Shown in pieces: positions 7,164 to 16,051 of a stretch of 64,000 nt of DNA. Position 1 is the stretch's first letter. The number at the start of each line of letters is the position of its first letter. Origin of the DNA: Planctomycetota bacterium (GTDB lineage Bacteria > Planctomycetota > Planctomycetia > Gemmatales > Gemmataceae); assembly GCA_016195405.1 (NCBI GenBank), contig JACPZP010000204.1:1-64000 (forward strand), read 5' to 3'. Made by a program: the position numbers and the translations under genes. The notes under the pieces were generated by a model. That model had not been told where the DNA came from and did no database searches. It was given only the letters and a program-made list of their open reading frames with translations.

Positions 7164-10100
7164 ATGGCACAATTCAACCTTTCCAAGTGGTTTGAGACGC
7201 TTACTCCAAGACGGCAACGCCGTCGAATAACAAAGGGAGCGGATCGCCGCCGCCGCTCTTTCGTGGTCGAGCAGCTGGAAGACCGCATCGTGCCGTCGGG
7301 GTGGAACGCCTTCAAGCCCGACATGCTCCTCCCCGGCGAGGAAGGCGAAGACCAAATTATCCAAAACGAGGCAACCCTTGAGGAAGTCGGCCCTTCCGCA
7401 GGCCAAAGCGAAATGGCCATCGCCGCCGACCCGACCGGACAACACGTCGTGATCGGCTTCAACGACTTCCAGGGCTTCAACAATAACCCGCTGTCCGTAT
7501 CGGGCTTCGCGTACTCCGACAACGGCGGCGCCTCGTTCACTTACGGCAACCAGCTGCCAAGCGCGAGCAACGGCAACATCGGAGCCACGCTCCTGCCGCA
7601 GGTGGTCGGCGATCCGGTCATACTCTATATCCCCGGCGGCGGCGGAGGGCAGTTCGCGTATTTTTCCATCGAAGTCATTGGCCGCGGCGTTGGCTCGCCC
7701 GGCAACACCTTCGCCGGCACGATCCAGACCATGTGCGTGCAAACCTCCACCGACTTCGGTCACACGTGGAGCCAGCCGTTCGCCATCGGTCCGGCCTCCA
7801 ACCCGCACGGCCTGTTGTCCGGAACAAATGGACGTGATGCGGCCGACAAGGAATTCGCCGACGTCGATCCGGAAACGGGCCGCGTCATGTTGACCTGGTC
7901 AAACTTCACCTCGACCGCGTTTATCCCGGGCGGACGCGAGATTTCCGCGACCTACACAGACAACATCATGAACGCGGGCGGCCCCACCTGGTCGGCCCGG
8001 CAGATCCTCAATCCCGGCGCGACCACCGCCGACCAAGCCTCGGTCCCGCGCTTTGCCGGAAACGGGTCGGGCAACGTCTATGTGAGCTGGAACAGCACGA
8101 ATCTATCCACCGGGAACAACCGCGAGTATGTGGCCGTTTCCACCAATAACGGCGTGAGCTTCGGAGCCCCCTTCAGCCCCACCGCCTCAGACTATTACCC
8201 CATGGACCAAGTGTTGGGCAACGACCGGGTCCACAGTTTCCCGTCATTGGCCGTCGATAATTCGGGCGGGGTCAACGCGGGCAACGTCTATTTGGTCTAC
8301 GCCACGAACGGCAATCACGACGGCGCGGACATCATCTTCCACCGCAGCACCAATGGCGGCGGCTCGTTTTCCGCGGGAACGCTGCTGAACGCACGTCCGG
8401 GCAGCGACCGCGCCCAATGGTTCCCGTACGTCTCGGTCGACAACACCAATGGGCGCGTGTCGGTCATCTATCTCGATCAGGGAGTCGCCGGCAGCGGCGA
8501 CCTCACCGAGGTCAGCTGGCAGTATTCGGACGACGGCGGCGTCACCTGGTCGAAGCCTTCGTCGCTTACCTCGCCAGGCGCCTTTGCAATCGGCGGCGAC
8601 CCTGCCGACGCTCAACCCTTCCACGCGGGCTACGGCAACGACACCAGCCAGCCGAACATGGGCGACTACATCGCCAGCACGTCGGTGGGCGGCAACCTCT
8701 TCGCCACCTGGGGCGGGACCAACCACATCCCCGATTTCCAGAGCGGCCAACCGACCAGCGCGAGTTTCACCACGCCCGACTTCTTTTTCAAGAAGTCCAG
8801 CACGGGCCTGGCGTCTTTGCATCTGGGCACGCCCACCTTCACCGACAGCGGCGGCAACGGCTTCATCGACAGCGGTGAATTGATCAACTTCCATTTGCCG
8901 CTCACGAATTACGTCACCAACCCCGTTTTGGCCCCGTCCAGCTACACGGGCGTGACCGCGACGCTGTCGACCAGCACACCGGGCGTCGTGGTCACCGTGG
9001 CGACTGTGGCCTATCCGGACATCGCCGCCGGCGGGACACAACTCAACTCGCTCGATTTCCAAGTGACGCTCCTGCCCACCTTCGTCCCCGGAACGCGCAT
9101 CGAGTTTTCTTTGGCGGTGACCACCGCACAGGGCTCGACCGCACTGCTTTTCACCCAGACCACGGGCACGCCGATCGCCACGACAATCTTCTCGGAGAAC
9201 TTCGACGGCGTGGCTCCGGGGAGCCTCCCCGCGGGTTGGGGCACGATTCACCAGGGCGGGGCCAATACCGTCCCCTGGACGACCAGCAACACCCAAATGG
9301 GCACCGCGTCGAATGGGCTTTACCATCAGGAAGCCAACGACGGCCCGGGCGGCACCAACAATACCCGGTTCGAACGCGTGGCGTCGCCGCTCATCACGAT
9401 TCCGGCCAACTCCCTGTTTGTCACGCTCGACTTTGACATCCGCTATGATTTGGAAGACGACTTCAGCACCAACCCCGGCTACACGGGCCAAAATATCCTC
9501 GCCTACGACGGCGCCGACCTGCGCATCACCGACTTCACGCCCGGGCACTTCGCTCGCGCTACGCAGATCGAAGCCTTCGAGCAATCGTTCACGACCGACG
9601 GTTTCAACTTCTACAACAAGCACCTGCCGCGCAGCGGCAATGCCGCGTACTTCCAGGACCAATCGGTCTGGTCGGGCAGCTCCGGCGGCTTCGTACACGT
9701 CCACATGGTCCTTGGGGGCATGGCAGGCACCACGGTTCAGCTTCGCCCGGACTACACGCAGGACGGCGGCGGTCTGGCCTCGAGCGAACGACCCGGCGCT
9801 CTCAACGGCGTCATGATCGACAACATCGTGATGCAGAGCGTCGTCGCGAACCAGCCTCCCAAGATCACCAGCCTGAGCGCGACTTCGCCCATCAACGAAA
9901 ACGATTCCAGCACCGTGAACGGCACCTTCACCGACGAGGCCGGCGACACGCACACCGTGGTCATCAACTGGGGTCCGGGCGAGGGTTCCACGACCTTGAA
10001 TCTGGCGGCCGGGAACTTCAGCTTCAGCTCCAGCCATCAGTACAAGGACGATAACCCAACCGGTACACCGTCCGACGTCTATCCGGTTTCCGTCACCGTG

Positions 10101-12272
10101 AACGACAACGTCGGCATGTCGGACACGCAAGGCACGAGCGTGACGGTGAACAACCTCGTCCCCGTTGTCGGCGTCATCACCGGCCCCAACACGGGCATGC
10201 CGGGCCAAGTTCTCGCTTTCTCCGCCCCGTTCACGGATGTGGGCACCCAGGATACCCACACCGTTTCCATTGACTGGGGCGACGGCAACATAACTTCGGG
10301 CGCAATCGTCGAAGCGAGCGGCTCCGGCACGGCCAGCGGCAGCCACGCCTATGGCAGCAACGGCACTTACACCGTCACGTTTACCGTAACTGACGACGAC
10401 ACCGGCGCCGGCACGGCGGCCAAATCCGGCATCGTCATCGCCACCTATTACGTCGTCCTCAATCCGACGGCGCCTGGAGCGCTCTCTGTCTCCGGAAACG
10501 CTTCGCTCAATCCGTCCGGCGGCATCTTTGTGGATTCGACCAGCAGCACCGGCCTGACCGCCAGCGGCAACGCCCTCATCACCTCGCCGTTCGTGAACAT
10601 CGCGGGCGGCGCGCAAATCACGGGCAACGCCCATGTGGTCGCGGCGCCGACGCCCGGATCGATGGCCGACCCATTCGCCGCCCTTCTCGCGCCTTCTCCT
10701 GCCGGCGGTTCGCCGCCCAACATTCAGGTGTCGGGGAACACGTCCACGGCGATCGGCCCAGGCACTTACGCTTCGATCAAGGTTTCGGGGAACGGCAGCC
10801 TGGCTCTCGCTCCTGGTGTTTATTACATCCAGGGCGGAGGCCTTTCCGTCTCCGGCAACGGCAGCGTCACCGGAACCGGCATCACCATCTACAACGCCGG
10901 CGGCCCCGGTGGCGCCTTCGGAGGTGTCTCGTTCAGCGGCAACGGCGTGTTCCAACTTAGCGCGCCCAACAGCGGCGATTTTACCGGCATCCTCATCTTC
11001 CAAGCGCGCGACAATACCCGGGCCATGTCCATTAGCGGCAATGCCGGCCTGGGCATCAGCGGCAGCATCTACGCCAAGGCCGCGCTTCTGAGCCTGAGCG
11101 GCAACGGCCAACTCCATGGCTCCCTCGTGGTCGACCGGTTCCAGGCATCCGGCAACGGCGCCAGCGCGCTGACCGCGGACGGCAACGACAACGCTGCCGC
11201 CCTCACCGCCGGCGAGTTGTTAGGCGGCGATCTGTTCCTTTACATCGATGATGCAAGCGGTTACTTGGGCGCCGCAGGTCGCGCGCGCATCCACGACATT
11301 GTCGTGAGTCTGGATAATCTCTTGGCTCGATATGACATCGCCATCACGGAAGTCTCCAGCCGAACGCTGGCGAATTTGGTTCTCGACACCAGTACGACAA
11401 GTGCATCCGGCGGTTTCGCCAACGGTGTGCTCGGCTCCTTCACGAACGCCGGCGAAATCACCCTCATCCAAGGATGGAGCTGGTACGTGGGCTCTGACCC
11501 CGCAGGCATTGGCGCCAATCAATACGATCTGGAGACCATCGTCGCCCATGAGCTTGGCCACGCGCTCGGCTTGGGGCACAGCTCCGCAGGCAGCTCGACG
11601 ATGTTCGCCGAACTCGCGCCCGGAGCGGCCCGCAGGACCATCACCACTGCCGATCTCAACATTCGCGATGCGCACGGCGGCCCCGACGCGTTGCACGCCG
11701 CCGGTTTCCAGCATGTCGCGGCCGCTCGATTGAGCATGAGCGCGCCTGTCGCCGCCGATCGTTCTGGATCGCCGGATGTCGCGGCGGCCTTCCGCAGCGC
11801 CTCCGCCCCTGTGCTGGATCAGGAATACACCGTGACTTCCAGCCGGCTCATTCCGCTTGTCACAACGCCGGTCTCGGCCGTCGGCCCCTTCGCCCTGTCC
11901 GCGGCGCGCCTGCTGGCGCCCGTGGCCTATCGCGGCGGCGACGGCGAAAATTGGCTTCCCGTCGACGACGAAGCGCCCGCCGATTGGCCCGCCCGTCTGC
12001 CTGAGCCGCGTTCGACAGGACCAGCTTGCGAACCCAGCGCCGCCTTCGAGAATGACTTCGACCCGACATCGTACAGCAGAGTGTGCGACGACTACTTCGC
12101 GGAATGTGCGCTGATCGCCGACGCCGCCCCGACGGAATTCCCAAGCGCCGCGGCGGACCCGATGCTCTTCGGCATGGCCGCGGCCGCGTTGCTCGGCGCT
12201 TCCTTCGGACAGGCTCGGACAAAGGAAGAGCTGGCACGGCAAACTAAGCAGCGTTGCCGCATCAAGCAGTAA
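7164..12272 (+). CDS. Giant secreted protein: BNR propeller, PKD, SGN-repeat, metzincin
   Basis: A 1702-residue protein. Residues 1-45 hold a basic leader ending in VEQLEDRIVPS, a planctomycete-type extracellular signature. A sialidase/BNR-like propeller follows (about 70-540) with YSDNGGASF, TDFGHTWS, TNNGVSF and DDGGVTWS blades. Beta-sandwich modules occupy 545-895, and two PKD-like domains 895-1080 (the second with the canonical IDWGDG). A region rich in S-G-N repeats (about 1095-1330) resembles polymer-forming/adhesin modules. A metzincin-type protease domain comes next, with HELGHALGLGH at residues 1462-1472 and a following S-T-M that could be the Met-turn. The tail is low-complexity. 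ATG chosen for GGAGG 10 nt upstream. Probably a surface or released protein that binds and cuts polymers. It seems monocistronic. Confidence 0.85.
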   Translation: MAQFNLSKWFETLTPRRQRRRITKGADRRRRSFVVEQLEDRIVPSGWNAFKPDMLLPGEEGEDQIIQNEATLEEVGPSAGQSEMAIAADPTGQHVVIGFNDFQGFNNNPLSVSGFAYSDNGGASFTYGNQLPSASNGNIGATLLPQVVGDPVILYIPGGGGGQFAYFSIEVIGRGVGSPGNTFAGTIQTMCVQTSTDFGHTWSQPFAIGPASNPHGLLSGTNGRDAADKEFADVDPETGRVMLTWSNFTSTAFIPGGREISATYTDNIMNAGGPTWSARQILNPGATTADQASVPRFAGNGSGNVYVSWNSTNLSTGNNREYVAVSTNNGVSFGAPFSPTASDYYPMDQVLGNDRVHSFPSLAVDNSGGVNAGNVYLVYATNGNHDGADIIFHRSTNGGGSFSAGTLLNARPGSDRAQWFPYVSVDNTNGRVSVIYLDQGVAGSGDLTEVSWQYSDDGGVTWSKPSSLTSPGAFAIGGDPADAQPFHAGYGNDTSQPNMGDYIASTSVGGNLFATWGGTNHIPDFQSGQPTSASFTTPDFFFKKSSTGLASLHLGTPTFTDSGGNGFIDSGELINFHLPLTNYVTNPVLAPSSYTGVTATLSTSTPGVVVTVATVAYPDIAAGGTQLNSLDFQVTLLPTFVPGTRIEFSLAVTTAQGSTALLFTQTTGTPIATTIFSENFDGVAPGSLPAGWGTIHQGGANTVPWTTSNTQMGTASNGLYHQEANDGPGGTNNTRFERVASPLITIPANSLFVTLDFDIRYDLEDDFSTNPGYTGQNILAYDGADLRITDFTPGHFARATQIEAFEQSFTTDGFNFYNKHLPRSGNAAYFQDQSVWSGSSGGFVHVHMVLGGMAGTTVQLRPDYTQDGGGLASSERPGALNGVMIDNIVMQSVVANQPPKITSLSATSPINENDSSTVNGTFTDEAGDTHTVVINWGPGEGSTTLNLAAGNFSFSSSHQYKDDNPTGTPSDVYPVSVTVNDNVGMSDTQGTSVTVNNLVPVVGVITGPNTGMPGQVLAFSAPFTDVGTQDTHTVSIDWGDGNITSGAIVEASGSGTASGSHAYGSNGTYTVTFTVTDDDTGAGTAAKSGIVIATYYVVLNPTAPGALSVSGNASLNPSGGIFVDSTSSTGLTASGNALITSPFVNIAGGAQITGNAHVVAAPTPGSMADPFAALLAPSPAGGSPPNIQVSGNTSTAIGPGTYASIKVSGNGSLALAPGVYYIQGGGLSVSGNGSVTGTGITIYNAGGPGGAFGGVSFSGNGVFQLSAPNSGDFTGILIFQARDNTRAMSISGNAGLGISGSIYAKAALLSLSGNGQLHGSLVVDRFQASGNGASALTADGNDNAAALTAGELLGGDLFLYIDDASGYLGAAGRARIHDIVVSLDNLLARYDIAITEVSSRTLANLVLDTSTTSASGGFANGVLGSFTNAGEITLIQGWSWYVGSDPAGIGANQYDLETIVAHELGHALGLGHSSAGSSTMFAELAPGAARRTITTADLNIRDAHGGPDALHAAGFQHVAAARLSMSAPVAADRSGSPDVAAAFRSASAPVLDQEYTVTSSRLIPLVTTPVSAVGPFALSAARLLAPVAYRGGDGENWLPVDDEAPADWPARLPEPRSTGPACEPSAAFENDFDPTSYSRVCDDYFAECALIADAAPTEFPSAAADPMLFGMAAAALLGASFGQARTKEELARQTKQRCRIKQ

Positions 12273-12342
12273 CTAGCGCATTGCGAATGCCCGGCTCCAT
12301 ATCATGCCTCGGTACACTCCCTTGGCCTCATATGGAGCTTCC

Positions 12343-13494
12343 ATGGGCTTCCTTCTCGTTGCGCTTAGCGCCGTCCTGATTTTCGTCGTCCTTTGGGATG
12401 CCTTCGAGGCGATGGTTCTGCCTCGCCGCGTCACGCATCCGTTCCGTTTCGCGCGGCTGTTCTATCGCTCCACGTGGAAGCTGTGGCGCACCCTCGCCTG
12501 CCGCCTTCGCCCCGGAAAAACCAGAGCCACGCTTCTCAGCTTGTTCGGCCCGCTGTCCCTCTTGGCCCTCTTCGCTTCATGGGTGGTCGGCTTGATCGCC
12601 GGTTTCGCCCTCCTCCACTGGTCGCTCGGCTCTCCCGTGCACAACCCCGACGGCGCCGCCGATTTCAACACCTATCTCTATTTGAGCGGCACCACGTTCT
12701 TCACGTTGGGCTATGGCGACGTCACGCCGCTGGGAACTTTCGGCCGCTTCCTGACCGTCGTGGAGGCGGGCCTCGGCTTCGCGTTCCTGGCCTGCGTGAT
12801 CGGCTACATGCCGGTCCTTTACCAATCTTTCTCACGCCGCGAAGTCACCATTTCGCTCTTGGACGCCCGCGCCGGCTCCCCTCCCAGCGCCACGCAGGTC
12901 CTGTTGCGGCTCGCGCAGGGCCGCAACTTCCACACCATCACGCCGTTCCTGGCTGAATGGGAACGCTGGGCCGCGGAAGTCCTTGAAAGCCAGCTTTCCT
13001 ATCCGGTGCTGAGCTACTACCGCTCGCAGCATGACAATCAATCCTGGTTATCGGCCCTCACCGCCGTCTTGGACACGTGCGCCCTCCTCATTGCCGGGGT
13101 GAAGAACATCGATCCCTACCAAGCCCAGCTCACTTTTGCCATGTCGCGCCACGCCGTCGTCGATCTCGCTTTAGTCTTCAAGCTACCCCCGCCCGCGCCA
13201 AGCCAGGAGCGCCTCACGCCCGAGCAACTCATCCGCCTGCGCGAGTTGCTCCTGGCCGCCGGCCTTCCTCTGAATCAAGGCCCGGCTTTCGACGCCAAGC
13301 TGGCCGAGCTGCGCGCCATGTATGAACCGTTTGTGGAGGCGCTGGCCCAATACTTCCTCGTCACTTTGCCGCACTTCGTCACCGACAAGCCGCCCGTCGA
13401 CAATTGGCAGACAAGCCCCTGGACCCAGCGCGTTCCGGGCATCGGCCAACTTCCCTTACCGGTCGGCGACGAGCATTTTAGCGCGGGGATTTGA
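12343..13494 (+). CDS. Two-helix potassium-type ion channel with long cytosolic tail
   Basis: A 383-residue membrane protein. An N-terminal helix (about residues 2-22) is followed by a second helix (about 70-92) and then the pore loop YLSGTTFFTLGYGDVTPLG, with the selectivity filter TLGYGD at residues 121-126. The inner helix TVVEAGLGFAFLACVIGYM follows, then a 230-residue soluble tail of unrecognised fold. TLGYGD is close to the TVGYGD filter of potassium channels, so this is an Ion_trans_2-type channel with probable K+ selectivity. The ATG at 12343 has GGAG 5 nt upstream; an ATG at 12304 has none. A kdp locus 8-17 kb away is another potassium-related system in the window. Confidence 0.85.
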   Translation: MGFLLVALSAVLIFVVLWDAFEAMVLPRRVTHPFRFARLFYRSTWKLWRTLACRLRPGKTRATLLSLFGPLSLLALFASWVVGLIAGFALLHWSLGSPVHNPDGAADFNTYLYLSGTTFFTLGYGDVTPLGTFGRFLTVVEAGLGFAFLACVIGYMPVLYQSFSRREVTISLLDARAGSPPSATQVLLRLAQGRNFHTITPFLAEWERWAAEVLESQLSYPVLSYYRSQHDNQSWLSALTAVLDTCALLIAGVKNIDPYQAQLTFAMSRHAVVDLALVFKLPPPAPSQERLTPEQLIRLRELLLAAGLPLNQGPAFDAKLAELRAMYEPFVEALAQYFLVTLPHFVTDKPPVDNWQTSPWTQRVPGIGQLPLPVGDEHFSAGI

Positions 13495-13738
13495 CTGGGC
13501 CGACCTTTGACCGCAAGTGTCCATTGCGTAAAAACGGACACCTGGGTATCTTCTTTTGAAGTTACGGCGCGAATTCCGCTCCACTACCGTTGTGCCGCGT
13601 TAGCGCTTAGCCGCGTTTTAGGTTTTAGCGTTTAGCCGCGAGCCAGCGGCGAGCGCGGACGGGTCTGACCAATACCTTTGGAGAGTGTCGACTAGCGAAT
13701 TGCGAATCGTGAAGCGCGAAACGCGCCGACACAACGCC
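13495..13738. other. Intergenic region without recognised gene
   Basis: About 240 bp with short degenerate repeats of the GTTTAGCCGCG / TTAGCGCTTAGCCGCG type near 13600-13640. No gene, RNA or clear terminator is seen. Confidence 0.4.
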
Positions 13739-13984
13739 ATGAGCGAAAAGTCCCTCAAGATCGAATTCCGCCGAAACCTGTGCGTCGTCCTCGAAGGACG
13801 GAAGCGTGGGCCATTGCGGTTCTTGAAAGTCGGTCGCGGCAGTCGTTATAGGGTTCGCTTGGTTCCCTATCACAAGGGGCAACAAGAAGTGGCCGATCTT
13901 TATTTCCGAAACGGTTCCGTCGCGCGCGAGATCGCCTTCAACTACTTCCGCTTCGTCGACGACCATCGCAAAACTGTCGCCTAG
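13739..13984 (+). CDS. Small basic hypothetical protein
   Basis: An 81-residue ORF starting MSEKSLKIEFRRN. It is rich in arginine and in strand-like alternation (LKIEFRRNLCVVLEG, then RYRVRLVPYHKGQQEVADLYF), which suggests a small beta-rich, possibly nucleic-acid-binding protein. I recognise no family. A longer start at 13685 exists but covers repeat-like sequence. No good ribosome binding site is visible before either start, so coding status rests on composition. It is convergent with the emfourin-like gene, with only 12 nt between stops. Confidence 0.45.
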   Translation: MSEKSLKIEFRRNLCVVLEGRKRGPLRFLKVGRGSRYRVRLVPYHKGQQEVADLYFRNGSVAREIAFNYFRFVDDHRKTVA

Positions 13985-13996
13985 GTCCTGACCTTT

Positions 13997-14296
13997 TCAG
14001 ATTTTGGTGACCTCCTGGACGAGCTTCCGTAGCGTCTCAAACTCGGGCGAGAATCCGTCATCCACGAAGACCACGGTATGCTCGCGTTTGCCGTCGTGGA
14101 TCGCGATTTCAAAACGGAACAAATCGGCGCCGATTGCGCCGCACGTCGAGCCGGCTTCCATTTCGAAGAAATGGCTCTTTTTCACCAAGTCTTCGACAGC
14201 GCTCGCCTCGGTTCTCGGCATCTGGGACGTGTCGAGAAATCGCGAGGTGTCTTCTTGCCCCGTGTAGCCGCCGCTTCGCTTCACTGTGATAAGCAT
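13997..14296 (-). CDS. Emfourin-type inhibitor of M4 metallopeptidase
   Basis: A 99-residue cytoplasmic-looking protein beginning MLITVKRSGGYTGQ and ending with strand-rich DLFRFEIAIHDGKREHTVVF and a helix FETLRKLVQEV. This matches the emfourin family, described as inhibitors of protealysin-like (M4) proteases that are encoded next to them. Here the M4 protease gene lies directly upstream on the same strand, 132 nt away, which strongly supports the assignment. AAGGAG precedes the ATG by 8 nt. A palindromic family A repeat occupies the gap between the two genes, and a half copy lies just past this gene's 3' end. The family assignment is from pattern memory, without a profile search. Confidence 0.75.
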   Translation of the reverse strand: MLITVKRSGGYTGQEDTSRFLDTSQMPRTEASAVEDLVKKSHFFEMEAGSTCGAIGADLFRFEIAIHDGKREHTVVFVDDGFSPEFETLRKLVQEVTKI

Positions 14297-14313
14297 GGCC
14301 GCTCCTTAGAAGC

Positions 14314-14367
14314 GGTTTCAAAAGGGTCAGGACCTATGATCCTAGAGGTCCTGACTCCTTTTGAACC
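14314..14367. repeat. Palindromic repeat family A, copy 1
   Basis: GGTTTCAAAAGGGTCAGGACC and GGTCCTGACTCCTTTTGAACC form a near-perfect inverted repeat of about 54 bp. It lies immediately upstream of the emfourin-like gene. The second full copy, at 32953-33010, has the same placement relative to the SPFH gene. Confidence 0.85.
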
Positions 14368-14428
14368 AAGGGCGATCGAACACCTGCCTCTTCTTTTGCT
14401 GGCTCCTCATTGGACGCAAAGCGCCGGA

Positions 14429-15883
14429 TCAGCGGACACGTTCGTTCGCCGTGCTTCGGGCGCTGGAGCCGGCGCTCACGGTTCGGAACTCCTTGTGGAT
14501 GGTCTTCTTGAGAAGCTCGTAGTCCGCATGGAATAAGTGCTCCTCACCCTCGTCGGGGCCCGTGAACTCAGCCAATTGCATCGTACCACAACAACCGCGC
14601 CGGTTTTGGACGGCGTCCTCGGCGTCTTCCACGCCACAGGCCAATTCCAGGCCCTCCGCGTGATCCTCGGTCAAGGGCGTCGGGCTGACCACCACTTCCC
14701 GGAACGTGAAGCGGTTTCGGATGAAGTTGCGATACTGCACCGGCCGACCGTCCGCATTGGCAATCAGGAGCATTTGGTTGACGACGTTGGCGAAGGTGGC
14801 GCCTGTCGCCGGCGACGCCATGATCGCCCGGATGACGAGGCTCATCAGGTATTGACCCACTTCGTACAGCACCTGGGCGTCGTCCTTCTTGGTGGGCCGC
14901 TGCTCGAAGGCGAAGATGTCCGCGAGCACATCGTAAATGCCGCCCGTGAACACCTGCGAGATGGCGTGCACCTCCGTGCCCACCTGACTGAGCTTTAGGT
15001 CGTTGTCCGCGTTGCGTAGGCCGTTCGGGCGGCCCAGGGCGAGTCCGAATTCCTCGGCCAAATCGGAGAGGAACGTCTTCTCGTGCAAGTTGGCTTTGGT
15101 CTGAGCGATGACGGCTTCCACTTGGTCCATTTGCGACAGGGCCAGGAAAATGGCGGTCAGATCGCCAAAGGACTCGTGGAGCCCGCCGGTCTGCGGTGGG
15201 TTGTTCGCTTGCAGCCAGCCGGGTTTGAGGCCGTCGAGGATGGCATGGCCGCATTCATGGGAGACGATGTCCAGCGAGCGGCACGTGAAGATCCGCTGCG
15301 GTGGATTGCTGCCCTGGCGGATGAAATCGCCGAATCGCAGGGCTCGGTCGTTGCGGCTGTAGAACGCATTCATGACGCCGGGAAGGCCGTGGGGGTAGAC
15401 GCTCAATGGATCGGTGTTGTTGGGACCGTTCCACTGCCACGGCAGGGGCGCCCCGCCGCGCGCTCGTTGGTAGAGGGTTAACGTCTCGCGCACCACGGCA
15501 TACGAATGGACCGTGTCAAACGCAGGGGTGCCCGGCGTTTGAATGAAGTCCCCGAACACGTTGGGGCTGACCGGAGGCAGGCCGTTCGTGCCGGCGCCAT
15601 TGGTGATGCGCGCGTCACGCGGGCCGGTCGTAACCGGTCCGGGAAGAAAGGCCTTGCGGATGCCGATCTCCGGAACGGACGGATCCTGCTTCCAAATGAG
15701 CACGCGGCACCCCGCTGTTGCCGCGGGGAGCGTCGGCGCTTGGGGGGTGGGTTGTCCCGGCTGTTCCGTGACCTTTTTCAGTTTCCGCCGTTGGCGGGTC
15801 TCCATGGTCGGAGTTGGCACAAAGCCCACAGGCAGTGCCACGATGTCGTCCATTCCCGGCTGGATCGCTGCTAGAACGCTCAT
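14429..15883 (-). CDS. M4 (thermolysin/protealysin-like) metallopeptidase
   Basis: A 484-residue zinc protease. The catalytic HECGH is at residues 209-213 and the third zinc ligand is E237 in GGLHESFGDL, the gluzincin arrangement of family M4. After it come LDGLKPGW and a helical C-terminal domain. Residues 1-60 are a proline-rich leader without a recognisable signal peptide, as in protealysin-type enzymes, so export is uncertain. The ATG MSVLAAIQPG has a perfect AAAGGAG 7 nt upstream. The downstream gene encodes an emfourin-like inhibitor, and the divergent neighbour is an FHA-LuxR regulator that might control the pair. The substrate is unknown. Confidence 0.9.
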   Translation of the reverse strand: MSVLAAIQPGMDDIVALPVGFVPTPTMETRQRRKLKKVTEQPGQPTPQAPTLPAATAGCRVLIWKQDPSVPEIGIRKAFLPGPVTTGPRDARITNGAGTNGLPPVSPNVFGDFIQTPGTPAFDTVHSYAVVRETLTLYQRARGGAPLPWQWNGPNNTDPLSVYPHGLPGVMNAFYSRNDRALRFGDFIRQGSNPPQRIFTCRSLDIVSHECGHAILDGLKPGWLQANNPPQTGGLHESFGDLTAIFLALSQMDQVEAVIAQTKANLHEKTFLSDLAEEFGLALGRPNGLRNADNDLKLSQVGTEVHAISQVFTGGIYDVLADIFAFEQRPTKKDDAQVLYEVGQYLMSLVIRAIMASPATGATFANVVNQMLLIANADGRPVQYRNFIRNRFTFREVVVSPTPLTEDHAEGLELACGVEDAEDAVQNRRGCCGTMQLAEFTGPDEGEEHLFHADYELLKKTIHKEFRTVSAGSSARSTANERVR

Positions 15884-16051
15884 TCGAGACTCCTTTGAGA
15901 AAAACAGGAAGGACTGCCGGCAAGCACGCACTTCGATTTTCTTCGGAACAACCCTTGAATCAATGACCTAAACAGACTAACGTCACAACAATTGCACTTC
16001 GTAGGGATTCCAGGTCAATCACCATGAGTTACCTACCCTGAGCGAACCATC

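Noticed and set aside
8244-11117. 957-residue open frame on the minus strand
   Set aside because: Antisense to the giant secreted protein; composition is the Gly/Arg/Ala/Val-rich type expected from a GC-rich shadow frame, with no domain motifs.
14537-14998. Plus-strand ORF of 153 residues opposite the M4 protease
   Set aside because: Antisense to a gene with intact catalytic motifs; no independent support.
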